Positions 8,761 through 17,648 of a DNA stretch of 64,000 nucleotides are shown here, piece by piece. The notes below the pieces were generated by a model. It ran no database searches. It worked only from the letters and a program-made list of their open reading frames with translations, and was not told the origin of the DNA. Position numbers and translations under genes: made by a program. Within the stretch, counting starts at the first letter, position 1, and each line of letters starts with the position of its first letter. The DNA is from Marispirochaeta sp. (lineage in GTDB: Bacteria; Spirochaetota; Spirochaetia; JC444; Marispirochaetaceae): positions 1,984,001 to 2,048,000 of the forward strand of contig NZ_OY764209.1 in the NCBI RefSeq assembly GCF_963668165.1. Reading direction: 5' to 3'.

Positions 8761-9864
8761 ATGAATGTATCGAAGAGAGCATGTATCGTGGTTTTAGCAA
8801 TGATCATGCTGACGGTTTTCACTCTGGGAGTATTCGCCGGAGGGCAGAAAGACGGAGGAAGAGCCTACATCGCTGTTGTATCCAAGGGTGAGCAGCACGA
8901 CTTCTGGCAGCAGGTAAAACTGGGTGCCCAGACAGCGGCCACGGAGCTGGGAGTCGACATGACCTTTGAAGGACCTGCTTCGGAAAGTGATGTGCAGGAT
9001 CAGGTTGAAATGCTCAACGCGGCTCTGGCAAAGGCTCCCGCAGCAATTGCCCTGGCAGCACTTGATACCAACTCGGTTATAGACCAGCTGATCGAAGCCC
9101 GCAACCGAAAGATCCCGGTAATTGGTTTTGACTCCGGTGTTCCCGAGGCCCCGGAAGGATCTATTTACGCAAATGCTTCTACCGATAACTATAACGCAGC
9201 CGGTGTCGCCGCCGAGAAGATGTTCGAAGTAATAAAAGACGATATAAAATCAGCAAGCGCCGCTAATCCGGTGAAGATTGTGGTCATGAATCAGGATGCT
9301 TCCGGTGAATCTCTGCTGAGCCGCGGACGCGGATTCCGGGACAGAATGGTTGAACTTGTTGTCTCCCAGGCAGGAATTGCCAAGAGCGACATAAAGGTCA
9401 TGGGGAACCCGGCTTACATTGCCTCCGACAGCCCCACCTCGGGCAGTAAGATCATGATCGAAATGGTCGTTCCCGCCTCCGCATCGGCAAGCGACTCCAT
9501 GGCTGCATCCACCGCGGTACTGAACAGGGTTGATGAGCAGAATATTCTCGGCATTTTCTGTTCCAACGAAGCAACCGTTAAGGGTCTTCTCGCTGCGACC
9601 AACGACGGTTCGGCACTGCCCCAGAACTATTCCGACCTGGTGGTTATCGGATACGACGCCGGAGCAGGACAGAAAAACGCTGTACGTAAAGGTTACTTCC
9701 TTGGTTCTATAACCCAGGATCCCTTTCAGATCGGCTACAAGGCAGTTGAACTGGCAGTTAAGGCATACAAGGGCGAATCTGTTTCCGACGTTGATACAGG
9801 CGCGAAATTCTACAATGCAGACAACATGGACGATGCCGATATCAAAGGTCTTCTGTACGATTGA
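8761..9864 (+). CDS. Sugar ABC transporter periplasmic substrate-binding protein
   Basis: 367 residues. The Sec signal peptide ends near residue 26 (GVFAGGQKD, a pattern common in spirochaete binding proteins), then a type 1 periplasmic-binding fold (ribose/galactose group) with SKGEQHDFWQQVKLGAQ and VIGYDAGAGQ. It delivers the sugar to the permease encoded upstream. AGGAGGAA lies seven bases before the ATG. The gene is followed by a strong hairpin terminator, so it ends the operon. The sugar cannot be named from sequence; the oxidative fucose-type genes at the window start suggest an aldose. Confidence 0.93.
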   Translation: MNVSKRACIVVLAMIMLTVFTLGVFAGGQKDGGRAYIAVVSKGEQHDFWQQVKLGAQTAATELGVDMTFEGPASESDVQDQVEMLNAALAKAPAAIALAALDTNSVIDQLIEARNRKIPVIGFDSGVPEAPEGSIYANASTDNYNAAGVAAEKMFEVIKDDIKSASAANPVKIVVMNQDASGESLLSRGRGFRDRMVELVVSQAGIAKSDIKVMGNPAYIASDSPTSGSKIMIEMVVPASASASDSMAASTAVLNRVDEQNILGIFCSNEATVKGLLAATNDGSALPQNYSDLVVIGYDAGAGQKNAVRKGYFLGSITQDPFQIGYKAVELAVKAYKGESVSDVDTGAKFYNADNMDDADIKGLLYD

Positions 9865-9896
9865 TCCGTTCAAATTGAAAAAGTGACATTTCAAAG

Positions 9897-9925
9897 GGCT
9901 GCCGATTTTCGGCAGCCTGTTTTGA
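9897..9925 (+). terminator. Rho-independent terminator of the sugar ABC operon
   Basis: A 9-bp perfect stem (GGCTGCCGA / TCGGCAGCC, 9897-9917) with a 3-base loop, followed by a T-rich stretch (TGTTTTGATTT). It lies 32 bases after the binding-protein stop. Confidence 0.8.
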
Positions 9926-9978
9926 TTTATTGTCCTGCGTGATGAACCTGAGGGTTACTGCCCTGTAAAGTCTTACGT

Positions 9979-10126
9979 AGTGTCCCAAACCGTGGGGATG
10001 AACAATACACGGGATTTGAGAATTACCGGGAATCTGGAGAAACCTCTGCAACGCTGCGCAATTTAGCAGATAAATCTCTGCCAGCAGAAGTTTTAATTCC
10101 GATTCATCCCCACGGTTCAGGACACT
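9979..10126. repeat. 148-bp element with 24-bp terminal inverted repeats (MITE-like)
   Basis: The left arm 9979-10002 and right arm 10103-10126 are inverted copies matching at 22 of 24 positions (left begins AGTGTCCCAAACCGTGGGGA). The 100 bases between hold no gene. This looks like a miniature inverted-repeat element or the two ends of a decayed insertion sequence. No clear target duplication flanks it, and no second copy was noticed in this window. It sits directly upstream of the ornithine carbamoyltransferase gene. Confidence 0.6.
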
Positions 10127-10141
10127 GATATGAATTTTCCC

Positions 10142-10167
10142 CTTGCCGCATATCCGGTCTCTTATTA
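10142..10167 (+). promoter_or_regulatory. Possible sigma-70 promoter of argF
   Basis: A TTGCCG-like -35 and a TATACT-like -10 separated by about 16-17 bases, just outside the right arm of the inverted-repeat element and about 40 bases before the start codon. Weak match. Confidence 0.3.
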
Positions 10168-10208
10168 TACTGATTTTTTCCGAAGATTTGACTTTGACGG
10201 AGGTCTCT

Positions 10209-11204
10209 ATGCCTGTAAATCTTAAGGGTCGCAGCCTTATCAGCCTCAAAGATTTTACCCCTGCCGAGATCCGCTACCTTCTTGACCTTTCTCTTGACCT
10301 GAAGCAGAAGAAGCGTGCCGGTATCCCGGGAAATCTGCTTGCCGGTAGAAACATCGTCCTGCTTTTCGAAAAGACCTCCACCCGTACCCGCTGCGCCTTT
10401 GAGGTGGCAGCCTTTGATGAAGGCGCCCGGGTAACCTTTCTAACCAACAGCCAGATTGGGAAAAAGGAGTCGATTAAGGATACTGCCCGGGTCCTGGGCA
10501 GTATGTACGACGGCATAGAGTTTCGCGGGTTCCGGCAGGAGACGGTGGAGGAGCTTGCCGCCTGTGCGGGAGTCCCGGTCTGGAACGGACTAACCGACCG
10601 CTACCACCCGACCCAGGTACTGGCGGATCTGATGACCCTGGAAGAGATGGTCCCGAAGCCCCTGTCTCACATGAAGCTTGCCTATATCGGGGATGCCCGC
10701 AACAATATGGGAAACTCCCTGCTTATCGGCTGTGCCAAGATGGGGATTAATTTTACCGCTGTTGCCCCCAAAGAGCTTTTTCCTGATCCTGTGCTTGTAG
10801 ACCAGATGCGGGAGGTAGCCGCACAAAGCGGCTCCGTAATCGAGCTGAGCGAGGACATCCCCCGGGGTGTTGCCGGCTCAGATGCCGTCTATACCGATGT
10901 CTGGGTCTCCATGGGCGAGGAAGACCAGTTTGCCCGGCGAATTGCTCTTTTAAAGCCTTACCAGGTTACCAAAGAGATGCTTGAGATGACCGGCAACCCG
11001 GATGTCCGGTTCCTCCATTGTCTACCCTCCTTTCATGATCTGAATACGGAGACCGGCAGGGCGGTACACGACGAGTTCGGCCTTGATGCCATGGAGGTCA
11101 GCGACGAGGTTTTTGAGGGCCGGAACTCCGTGGTCTTTGACCAGGCGGAAAACCGCATGCACACCATTAAAGCAGTCATGGCGGCTACTATCGGGAACCT
11201 GTAG
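10209..11204 (+). CDS. argF: Ornithine carbamoyltransferase
   Basis: 331 residues, the normal length. It carries the carbamoyl-phosphate motif STRTR (EKTSTRTRC, about residues 55-63), the HPTQ motif ([15 protein letters not shown]) and the ornithine-side HCLP motif ([10 protein letters not shown]). The enzyme makes citrulline from ornithine and carbamoyl phosphate in arginine synthesis, or runs in reverse in the arginine deiminase pathway; no arginine gene is adjacent to decide. Start ATG at 10209 has ACGGAGG five bases upstream. It appears to be transcribed alone. Confidence 0.93.
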   Translation: MPVNLKGRSLISLKDFTPAEIRYLLDLSLDLKQKKRAGIPGNLLAGRNIVLLFEKTSTRTRCAFEVAAFDEGARVTFLTNSQIGKKESIKDTARVLGSMYDGIEFRGFRQETVEELAACAGVPVWNGLTDRYHPTQVLADLMTLEEMVPKPLSHMKLAYIGDARNNMGNSLLIGCAKMGINFTAVAPKELFPDPVLVDQMREVAAQSGSVIELSEDIPRGVAGSDAVYTDVWVSMGEEDQFARRIALLKPYQVTKEMLEMTGNPDVRFLHCLPSFHDLNTETGRAVHDEFGLDAMEVSDEVFEGRNSVVFDQAENRMHTIKAVMAATIGNL

Positions 11205-11215
11205 TTATAGTAGTT

Positions 11216-12052
11216 CTAAAAGGACAATCCATCTCCATCAGGATCAAAACCCTTCAGGGCCTGCAGCATTGTTTCCGGGGTGTCCGTAAAGATTCCCCGG
11301 ACCCCCATTCGTAATAGCCGTTTGGCCTCCTGTGGATCGTTGACGGTCCAGACCTGCACCGGAATACCGGATTTTGCCCAGGAGGAAATCAGTCTTCGGT
11401 TTACCACCTGCAAGTTTCCATGGACCTCCGGCACCTGGAATACCCGGCCTTTGATAAGTCCCAAGGCCAAAGGTCTGGCAATATTCAGCCCCGGCCGGTT
11501 GAGAACCACCGCCGTGCGGACCTCAGCCGGACTCATTGAGCTAAGGCAGGCCGGGGCCAGGCGGCGAAACCGGCGCAAGACCGGTCCGTGAAAACTCCCG
11601 GTAATTATCCGCTCCCAGGCGCGGTGAGCCGCCAATACCTCGGCATAGCGCACAGCAATCCTGGGGTTCGGGCTTTTCAGATCAATATTGAATACCCTGT
11701 CTGGGAATTCCTCCAGCAGCTCGTTCAGGGTCATGATGTACAGGCCCATCCCACGGAAGGGATAATCTCCCTTATGGCCCCTGTGGCTGAAACCGGCGTC
11801 AAGGCTTCGTAAGTCCGCAAGGGTCGTTTCCGCTATTACCAGGTCCCGGTTGGTGTTTCTGCCGGTCCTTTCATCGTGCCACAGTACCAGCTCGTCGTCT
11901 GCGGTCATATGCAGGTCTGTCTCCACCATGGGGCAGTCGAGATCGAAGGCGCTGCGAAAAGCGGGAAGGGTGTTTTCCGGAAAGGAAGCTGAATTGCCCC
12001 GATGGGCAAAAACACCGGTCCGAAGAGAAAGAATGTCTCTGGCGGAAATCAT
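11216..12052 (-). CDS. Glycerophosphodiester phosphodiesterase
   Basis: 278 residues of the GDPD family. The N-terminal catalytic pattern is clear: AHRGNSASFPENTLPAF (HRG...ENT), followed by VETDLHMTADDELVLWHD with the metal-binding ExD and catalytic His. The C-terminal VWTVNDPQEAKRLLRMGVRGIFTDTPE completes the barrel. It hydrolyses glycerophosphodiesters to glycerol-3-phosphate and an alcohol. No signal peptide, so probably cytoplasmic (UgpQ-like). It runs convergent with argF, stop to stop 11 bases apart. GGAGACC lies just before the ATG. Confidence 0.9.
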   Translation of the reverse strand: MISARDILSLRTGVFAHRGNSASFPENTLPAFRSAFDLDCPMVETDLHMTADDELVLWHDERTGRNTNRDLVIAETTLADLRSLDAGFSHRGHKGDYPFRGMGLYIMTLNELLEEFPDRVFNIDLKSPNPRIAVRYAEVLAAHRAWERIITGSFHGPVLRRFRRLAPACLSSMSPAEVRTAVVLNRPGLNIARPLALGLIKGRVFQVPEVHGNLQVVNRRLISSWAKSGIPVQVWTVNDPQEAKRLLRMGVRGIFTDTPETMLQALKGFDPDGDGLSF

Positions 12053-12156
12053 CTGTTGGTCTCCATGCTGTAATCCTGCAGAAAAGTGATAATTGTTTCA
12101 ATTGTCCAGACCTCATGATATACTTCCGGCGTGAAAAAAACCCGCGGATTTACCGC

Positions 12157-12582
12157 ATGAAAAAGATTTATACTGTTACTCCGGATATCCTTAATGCTGC
12201 GGGTGAAGTTTCCACCCAGGTAAAGCGTCTTCTGCAGCAGCTTGGGGTTTCCCAGAAGGATGTCCGCAGGTTTTCTGTGGCCCTGTACGAAGGAGAGATC
12301 AATATGGCGGTACACGCCGACGGTGGTACTGCGGAAATAGATATAAGCCCCGGACAGATCAGTGCCGTGCTGAAGGACAAGGGGCCCGGAATCGCCGATG
12401 TTGAGCTTGCCATGCAGGAGGGGTATTCCACAGCCAACGAGTATATCCGGGAGCTTGGTTTCGGTGCGGGGATGGGATTGCCTAACATGAAGCGTTATAC
12501 TGATATATTTTCTTTGGAGTCTTCTCCGGGGTCCGGAACTACCGTCTCTTTTACTGTCTTTTTAAGCGGGACTGCTGAATGA
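12157..12582 (+). CDS. GHKL ATPase, anti-sigma/serine-kinase-like (RsbW-type)
   Basis: 141 residues of the HATPase_c fold: SVALYEGEINMAVHADGG gives the N box region, LKDKGPGI the G1 box and ELGFGAGMGLPNMKRYTD the G2 box, with a final GSGTTVSF strand. Small stand-alone proteins of this type act as anti-sigma factors or serine kinases, and a common form sits beside [FeFe]-hydrogenase-like genes in anaerobes. The stop overlaps the start of such a gene (ATGA), so the two are coupled. The start could also be the ATG at 12115; 12157 leaves the domain intact and follows a TATACT-like box at 12119. No strong ribosome site is visible for either. Confidence 0.8.
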   Translation: MKKIYTVTPDILNAAGEVSTQVKRLLQQLGVSQKDVRRFSVALYEGEINMAVHADGGTAEIDISPGQISAVLKDKGPGIADVELAMQEGYSTANEYIRELGFGAGMGLPNMKRYTDIFSLESSPGSGTTVSFTVFLSGTAE

Positions 12583-13844
12583 CCCGTCACTCTGTTATGC
12601 TGCTTGAGGATCGCTGTAAAGGCTGTACCCTCTGTGTTACCCGCTGTCCCACCGAGGCTATCCGGGTCAGGGGAGGCAAGGCTTTTATCATAACTGAACG
12701 CTGCATAGACTGCGGCGAATGTATTCGGGTGTGTCCTCATCATGCAAAAACCGTCCGTTCCGACAGCCTTGCCGAGGCCCTTGCTCTCGATGCACCTGTG
12801 GCCATGGTGGCTCCCAGTTTTTACGGACAGTTTAAATCCTCCATTCCTATGGATGCCCTCCTGGGGGCCCTGCAATCCCTTGGTTTTGCCGGAGTTGAGG
12901 AGGTTGCTCTGGGAGCGGAGATTGTCACCGAGGCCACGGCCGGGATTCTTGAAAGCGGCAAATATCCCCGGCCCCTTATCTCATCCTCCTGTCCTGCAGT
13001 GGTGCGCCTGGTGGAGGTACGGTTCCCTGCTCTGTTGCCCAATCTGGTTCCTCTCCCTTCTCCCATGGAGGTTACGGCCCGGCTTATCAGGCAGCGATAC
13101 GGAAAAGAAGCTTCTCCGGTTTTTATTACCCCCTGTCCTGCCAAGATTACCGACGCGCGGTATCCTCTGTTTGCGGAGGACTCAAGCGTGGCGGCAGCTG
13201 TTCCTGTTCGTGATGTTTTTGCCGGAATTGTAAAGGCCATAGGCACGGTAAATGTTGCACCCGGGGCGGGAAAGACGGGAATTCTCTGGGGCCGCAGCGG
13301 TGGAGAGAGCCGTTCCGTGGCCCCTGGAGAGGGAATCGCCGTAGACGGTATACGGAACGTCTCTCTGCTTCTGGAGAAGATCGATTCAGGCAACAGCGAA
13401 GGAATTACCTTTATAGAAACCATGGCCTGTCCCGGGGGCTGCGTGGGCGGGGCGCTGCAAGTGGAGAATCCCTTTATGGCGCGATCCCGGCTGGCAGCCC
13501 GGGCGGAGGAATCCGGCAGGGAGACAGGAGAACACTCTGAGCAGGAGAAGTGCGGCAGTCTGCTGGGTGCTGCAATCATGACCAGGGAGAACAAGGTCAT
13601 GGCTCTGGACTCTGACCCGGAGCGTGCCTTAAACAAGCTGGAACGTCTTGAAGTACTTGCAGAAGAACTTCCGGCCCTGGATTGCGGCTCCTGCGGTGCT
13701 CCCAATTGCAGGGCTTTGGCAGAGGACATTGTTCAGGGGCGAGGAAAAGAGACGGATTGTATATTCGTACTGCGGGCTAAAATCAGAAAGCTGACCGAAG
13801 AGATGATTGCCCTGGATGATCAGCGCGAGAGAAACGGCGATTAA
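12579..13844 (+). CDS. [Fe-S] protein with [FeFe]-hydrogenase-like domain, probably a redox sensor
   Basis: 421 residues. Two 4Fe-4S ferredoxin motifs (CKGCTLCVTRCP about 9-20, CIDCGECIRVCP about 40-51) precede an [FeFe]-hydrogenase large-subunit-like domain. The H-cluster loops are altered: SSSCPAVV in place of TSCCPxW (proton-relay Cys replaced by Ser), TPCPAK in place of MPCxxK, and ACPGGCVGGALQ. The four cluster-binding Cys remain. A C-terminal 4Fe-4S domain (DCGSCGAPNC) resembles the Fe-S cluster domain PF04060. Such proteins are coupled to GHKL ATPases and are thought to sense redox or hydrogen state rather than to turn over hydrogen rapidly. No HydEFG genes are nearby. Confidence 0.82.
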   Translation: MTRHSVMLLEDRCKGCTLCVTRCPTEAIRVRGGKAFIITERCIDCGECIRVCPHHAKTVRSDSLAEALALDAPVAMVAPSFYGQFKSSIPMDALLGALQSLGFAGVEEVALGAEIVTEATAGILESGKYPRPLISSSCPAVVRLVEVRFPALLPNLVPLPSPMEVTARLIRQRYGKEASPVFITPCPAKITDARYPLFAEDSSVAAAVPVRDVFAGIVKAIGTVNVAPGAGKTGILWGRSGGESRSVAPGEGIAVDGIRNVSLLLEKIDSGNSEGITFIETMACPGGCVGGALQVENPFMARSRLAARAEESGRETGEHSEQEKCGSLLGAAIMTRENKVMALDSDPERALNKLERLEVLAEELPALDCGSCGAPNCRALAEDIVQGRGKETDCIFVLRAKIRKLTEEMIALDDQRERNGD

Positions 13845-14230
13845 TCCCGGCAGGCTCCTGGTTTTTCTCCCCCCCGGGGTGGAACAGGGGCTTTGTTTCC
13901 TTCGCAATCGACGCAGGCGAAGGTTACGGAGGTAGAGAAGACCAGCTTCTCCTCCCTGGCTCCCGGTTCATCCGACCACACATCGACGCTGTATGTAAGA
14001 GAAGTCCGGCCGTGGCGGGTCTCCCGGGTATCAAAGCGCAGAATTGCTCCCACCGGTACCGGGTTTCTGAAGGCAATATCGTCCATGGCCCTGGTTACGA
14101 GCATGCATCCGGGGTACTCCTTTGCTGCTGTCAGCCAGGCATTCTCATCGACCCATTTGAGCATCTGGCCGCCGAACAGATTGCCGTGATGATTTAAATG
14201 TTCCATGCGTACGATAGTGTAGGTGTTCAT
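13841..14230 (-). CDS. Acyl-CoA thioesterase, hotdog fold (YciA/BACH-like)
   Basis: 129 residues with the single hotdog domain of acyl-CoA hydrolases. The N-terminal HLNHHGNLFGGQMLKWVDE holds the HxN...GGxxxxWxDE pattern, with the Asp of the active site at the helix start; AFRNPVPVGAILRF follows. It cleaves acyl-CoA to free fatty acid and CoA. The C-terminal tail is short and rich in P, G and C. It is convergent with the Fe-S protein gene, the two stops overlapping by 4 bases. No clear ribosome site precedes the ATG. Confidence 0.85.
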   Translation of the reverse strand: MNTYTIVRMEHLNHHGNLFGGQMLKWVDENAWLTAAKEYPGCMLVTRAMDDIAFRNPVPVGAILRFDTRETRHGRTSLTYSVDVWSDEPGAREEKLVFSTSVTFACVDCEGNKAPVPPRGGEKPGACRD

Positions 14231-14393
14231 GATATAACTATATCGACCCCGGGGATTTAAAGCAATTACGGGCTTTCTGCGCTGAAAAGAAATAGACGCT
14301 TGAAAAGCTCCGGAAATTTGTGAAGAATACTATGGGCGGTCAGACACCTCCTGGAGTTTTCGTACGTTCGTATCGTAAGGTAGTAGTAAAGGC

Positions 14394-15125
14394 GTGAAGA
14401 AGGTTTATAAAGAGATCATTCTGGATATTATCAACTCTGTCCGTGATCAGGACCTGGCTCCCGGTGACCGCCTGCCGCCGGAACGGGATTTTGCCGAGAA
14501 ATTCGGGGTCTCCCGGGCTTCGGTCAGAGAGGCCCTGCGCGTCATGGAGATTGTCGGTCTTATTGAAACCCGGCGCGGCGGCGGTTCCTATATTACCGAA
14601 CTCAATATAATTCCCTTTCTCTCTACCCTGGCGCCCCTTTTTGTAGAACGCCAGGGCCTGACCTTTGAACTTCTTGATCTTCGTTTCCTGCTCGAACTGA
14701 AGGCTGCTGAACTGGCAGCGGTAAAGATGACGCCGATTAAAGCCAGCTATCTTATGGAACCGATTGAGCGCATGAAACGCGCCGTCTCAGAGGAAAATCC
14801 CACCCTGAGTGCCAAGGCGGACATGGAGTTTCACGAGCGTATATTCGAAATCGCGGACCATTTTGTTCTGCAGAAAAGCGCCGAGTTTGTTACCACCTTC
14901 CTGGAAGTCTCGATTAAGGGACGCCGCCAGCTGGTGCTGGAACGGGCGGAAAACCCGGCAGAGCTGTATCAGCAGCACAAGGAGATCTATGATGCCATAG
15001 TAACCGGCAAGCCGGAAGAGGCTTCGACCCGCATGAAAGAGCACTTGAGCCTGGTGCTGGAGATCTACCGCCAGGAGGATCCTCCGCTTCGTGATCAGTC
15101 CGTCGGATTAAAGGGCATCATATAA
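14394..15125 (+). CDS. GntR-family regulator, FadR subfamily (FCD domain)
   Basis: 243 residues. An N-terminal winged helix (about 1-70) with GDRLPPERDFAEKFGVSRASVREALRVME and the wing RGGGSYI is followed by an FCD ligand domain (about 90-230) with the DLRFLLELKAAELA and FHERIFEIADH metal/ligand positions. Such proteins usually repress carbon-metabolism genes and respond to organic or sugar acids. Start is a GTG at 14394. A TACG-TT-CGTA inverted repeat at about 14362-14371 upstream may be its own operator. It runs convergent into sppA, overlapping its end by 31 bases, with no obvious target operon beside it. Confidence 0.88.
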   Translation: MKKVYKEIILDIINSVRDQDLAPGDRLPPERDFAEKFGVSRASVREALRVMEIVGLIETRRGGGSYITELNIIPFLSTLAPLFVERQGLTFELLDLRFLLELKAAELAAVKMTPIKASYLMEPIERMKRAVSEENPTLSAKADMEFHERIFEIADHFVLQKSAEFVTTFLEVSIKGRRQLVLERAENPAELYQQHKEIYDAIVTGKPEEASTRMKEHLSLVLEIYRQEDPPLRDQSVGLKGII

Positions 15126-17428
15126 AGCGGTCCATCCTGCTTAAGCAGAATTTCCGGTATAAACAGCCCCTCCAGGGGAGATTTGAAGCTTTCTGCCATC
15201 CGCAGAGACAGAGGAATATCCCTGTTGGAATAATCAACCAGCATATACTGACCCCGTATCCCGGCAGCCTCGGCCGCCGTATCCAGGGCGTCCTGGAATC
15301 CTCCCAGCTGATCTACCAGACCGCGGTCCAGAGCCTGGCGTCCGGTCCATACCCGCCCCTGGGCAACCGCGTCAACCTCGGCTGTATCCATGCCCCGTCC
15401 CTGGGCCACGGTTTCTACAAACAGATCGTAGGTGTGGTCAACGAGGGCGGACAGTTTTTCCCGCTCTCCGGTACCGAGACGCCTGAGGGGGTTCGCGAAG
15501 CTGGCGTTGTCGGAGGTCCCGAGTTGCGCGGTGCCGATTTCGTACTTCTCCAGCAGCCCGGCGAACTCCGGCAGGGCGACATACACCCCGATTGAACCGG
15601 TCACGCTCAAAGGAGAGGCAACTATTGTGTCCGCGTAGGCCGAAATATAATATCCCCCGGAGGCCGCTGCCCCCCCCATGGAGACGATGACCGGTTTGCC
15701 GGCTTCGACAGTCAGCTGTACCTCCCGGGCGATCACGTCCGAGGCCAGGGACGATCCACCTCCCGAATCTACCCGGATAAGCAGGGCTTTGACGAAAGGA
15801 TTCTCCCGGGCGGCGCGGATTGAAGCACCAAGGGTCTCGGAACCGATTGTTGAACCCGGGACTCCTTTACCGGGAATTATGTTTCCCACTGCATAAATCA
15901 GGGCAATCTGGTTTGCGAAAGGATCGCTCCAGTCACGGCGGAAGGATTTTGTGAAATCTCCGTTGCTGATAACCGGGTGCTGATGGAAGTCTTCCAGCTT
16001 GCCTGCCAGCTGGTCGTGGTAGATTACTCCGTCGACGAGTCCTGCTTTTAGAGCGTCCCCGCTGATAAGGTAGGGGCCTGCAGCGACAATCTCTTCCAGA
16101 TCTCCCGACAGTTTATCTCCCCGCCCTGACCGGATCAGCGCCAGGACCTCTTCCAGCACATCACTGTAAAATGTTTCGAGCATTTCCCGCTCTTCCGCGG
16201 TTATACCAGGCTCCGAAACAAAATTGGCACCGTTCTTAAATGGATGAGACCGAATGTTATGTACCTTGACGCCGAAGGAGTTTAAAAGTCCGCCAAAGTA
16301 GAGCCTGGTACCCCCCAGGCCGGTTAAGTCCACCCGCCCAAGACGGTTCAGGTAGATGGCGTCTCCTGTTGAGGCCGCCAGGACATAATTCCAGAGGGAT
16401 ATGTTTTCGTAGTAGTACACCACCTTCTTGCCGCTTTCCCGGAAGCGGTTCAGAGCGCTGATCAGTTCAAGGTAGCCGGCCCAGCTGGTCCGGAAGTTCT
16501 GCCTTTCTATTACGATACCTTTAACCGCGGGGTCCTTTTCCAGGCGCCTCAGTTCTTCCAGAACCTGGAAAAGAGTGGGAGAGGGGGGATCGAAGAAGAA
16601 AAAACCGGGAGCCGACTCCTCAGTAATCTCCGGACCGGGATTAAAGCGGATATAGGGATCGGTCATGGGGACTCTGGGGGACGAATATTTCCGTGTTCCC
16701 AGATGAACATAGGCCGCTCCCCGGGTTTTATTGTCTATCAGGGTGCCGCTTCGTATGGTTCCAACACTGTAGGAAAGACCGGCGGTAAACCTGTCGGTCT
16801 CCATGTTGTAGGCAAGAGAAAAAGCGAAACCCGGCAGTGTATCTACAGGCTCGCTGCTTGCATGCAGCACCGGGCTGTTAATCGACCCGTCCCAGGGTAC
16901 ATCTATTCCCAGGGTCAGCAGGGAGGGGTTATTCTCCGTGAAAAAAAGTGGCCGTACTCCCACCCCGGCAACCCCGGCGGCATCACTGGTAAAAAGCTTT
17001 TCGCCGGTTGCAGCCAGGGACAGAAAGTCCGACGGTCGGGCCAGAAATCCGATTGTCGCGTCCGAGTCGTCCAGTTCCGAGTTCTGCCAGCTGCCCTGCA
17101 AACCAAAATAGAAATTGGGAAAGAGCGGAAAGGCCGCCAGCAGATTATGGGTGTAATCGGTATCCTGCTTATCGAAGTAGTATCCAAGGTTGGTAAACGC
17201 CAGCTGCAGGGAGTACTCATTAAAAAGGTCCGGCCGTTCTCCCTCGTCCCCGTCCAGCAGATAGGGGTGGATCAGAGCAAATCCTCCGGCATTGCCGAAA
17301 GCCATGGATGCGGGGTTGACCCTCAGGCTCAGGAAATCATCGCCGGTCGCGGTCCCGGGATAATCCAGGGAAAAGAGAAGGGTGGAAAGAGAAATCAGGA
17401 TATAGAGTGACAGATATCTTTTTTTCAT
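15095..17428 (-). CDS. sppA: SppA-type signal peptide peptidase fused to an outer-membrane-like N-terminal domain
   Basis: 777 residues, longer than the usual ~600 for long-form SppA. A signal peptide (about 1-20) precedes a region of roughly 250 residues with alternating strands and FGNAGG/RVNPASMAF motifs, resembling spirochaete outer-membrane beta-barrel families. Two S49 peptidase repeats then follow. Predicted catalytic Lys is K398 (HPFKNGANF) in the first repeat and nucleophile Ser S590 (GGAAASGGYYISAYAD) in the second, as in E. coli SppA. Known SppA enzymes digest cleaved signal peptides at the inner membrane. A barrel-like start would instead place this one at the outer membrane or periplasm (inference). 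AAGGA precedes the ATG. Confidence 0.85.
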   Translation of the reverse strand: MKKRYLSLYILISLSTLLFSLDYPGTATGDDFLSLRVNPASMAFGNAGGFALIHPYLLDGDEGERPDLFNEYSLQLAFTNLGYYFDKQDTDYTHNLLAAFPLFPNFYFGLQGSWQNSELDDSDATIGFLARPSDFLSLAATGEKLFTSDAAGVAGVGVRPLFFTENNPSLLTLGIDVPWDGSINSPVLHASSEPVDTLPGFAFSLAYNMETDRFTAGLSYSVGTIRSGTLIDNKTRGAAYVHLGTRKYSSPRVPMTDPYIRFNPGPEITEESAPGFFFFDPPSPTLFQVLEELRRLEKDPAVKGIVIERQNFRTSWAGYLELISALNRFRESGKKVVYYYENISLWNYVLAASTGDAIYLNRLGRVDLTGLGGTRLYFGGLLNSFGVKVHNIRSHPFKNGANFVSEPGITAEEREMLETFYSDVLEEVLALIRSGRGDKLSGDLEEIVAAGPYLISGDALKAGLVDGVIYHDQLAGKLEDFHQHPVISNGDFTKSFRRDWSDPFANQIALIYAVGNIIPGKGVPGSTIGSETLGASIRAARENPFVKALLIRVDSGGGSSLASDVIAREVQLTVEAGKPVIVSMGGAAASGGYYISAYADTIVASPLSVTGSIGVYVALPEFAGLLEKYEIGTAQLGTSDNASFANPLRRLGTGEREKLSALVDHTYDLFVETVAQGRGMDTAEVDAVAQGRVWTGRQALDRGLVDQLGGFQDALDTAAEAAGIRGQYMLVDYSNRDIPLSLRMAESFKSPLEGLFIPEILLKQDGPLYMMPFNPTD

Positions 17429-17620
17429 ACCAGCTATCCTTGGCTTGGAGAATGGGTTTCTGATTAACAGTAGTCAGCCCGGGTTACAGGGTCAAGAGGG
17501 GGGACGACTTCACACAACAATGTAGAAAATTCTTGACGAGTATACATAAATGTAGGTCCTTTTCAGCCTATAAGGGAATGCTGAACCTGTAATGCCGGAC
17601 TATGTAGGGACATTTGTCTT

Positions 17621-17637
17621 TGGCATAATTATTGCAT
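17621..17637 (+). promoter_or_regulatory. Sigma-54 promoter upstream of nifV
   Basis: TGGCATAATTATTGCAT has GG at 17622-17623 and GC at 17634-17635 with exactly ten bases between, matching the -24/-12 consensus. Transcription would begin near 17647, only about two bases before the nifV ATG. Confidence 0.65.
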
Positions 17638-17648
17638 GAATATCCTGG

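Noticed and set aside
17533..17561. TTGACG as a sigma-70 promoter for nifV
   Set aside because: No -10 at a suitable spacing; TATACAT follows too closely.
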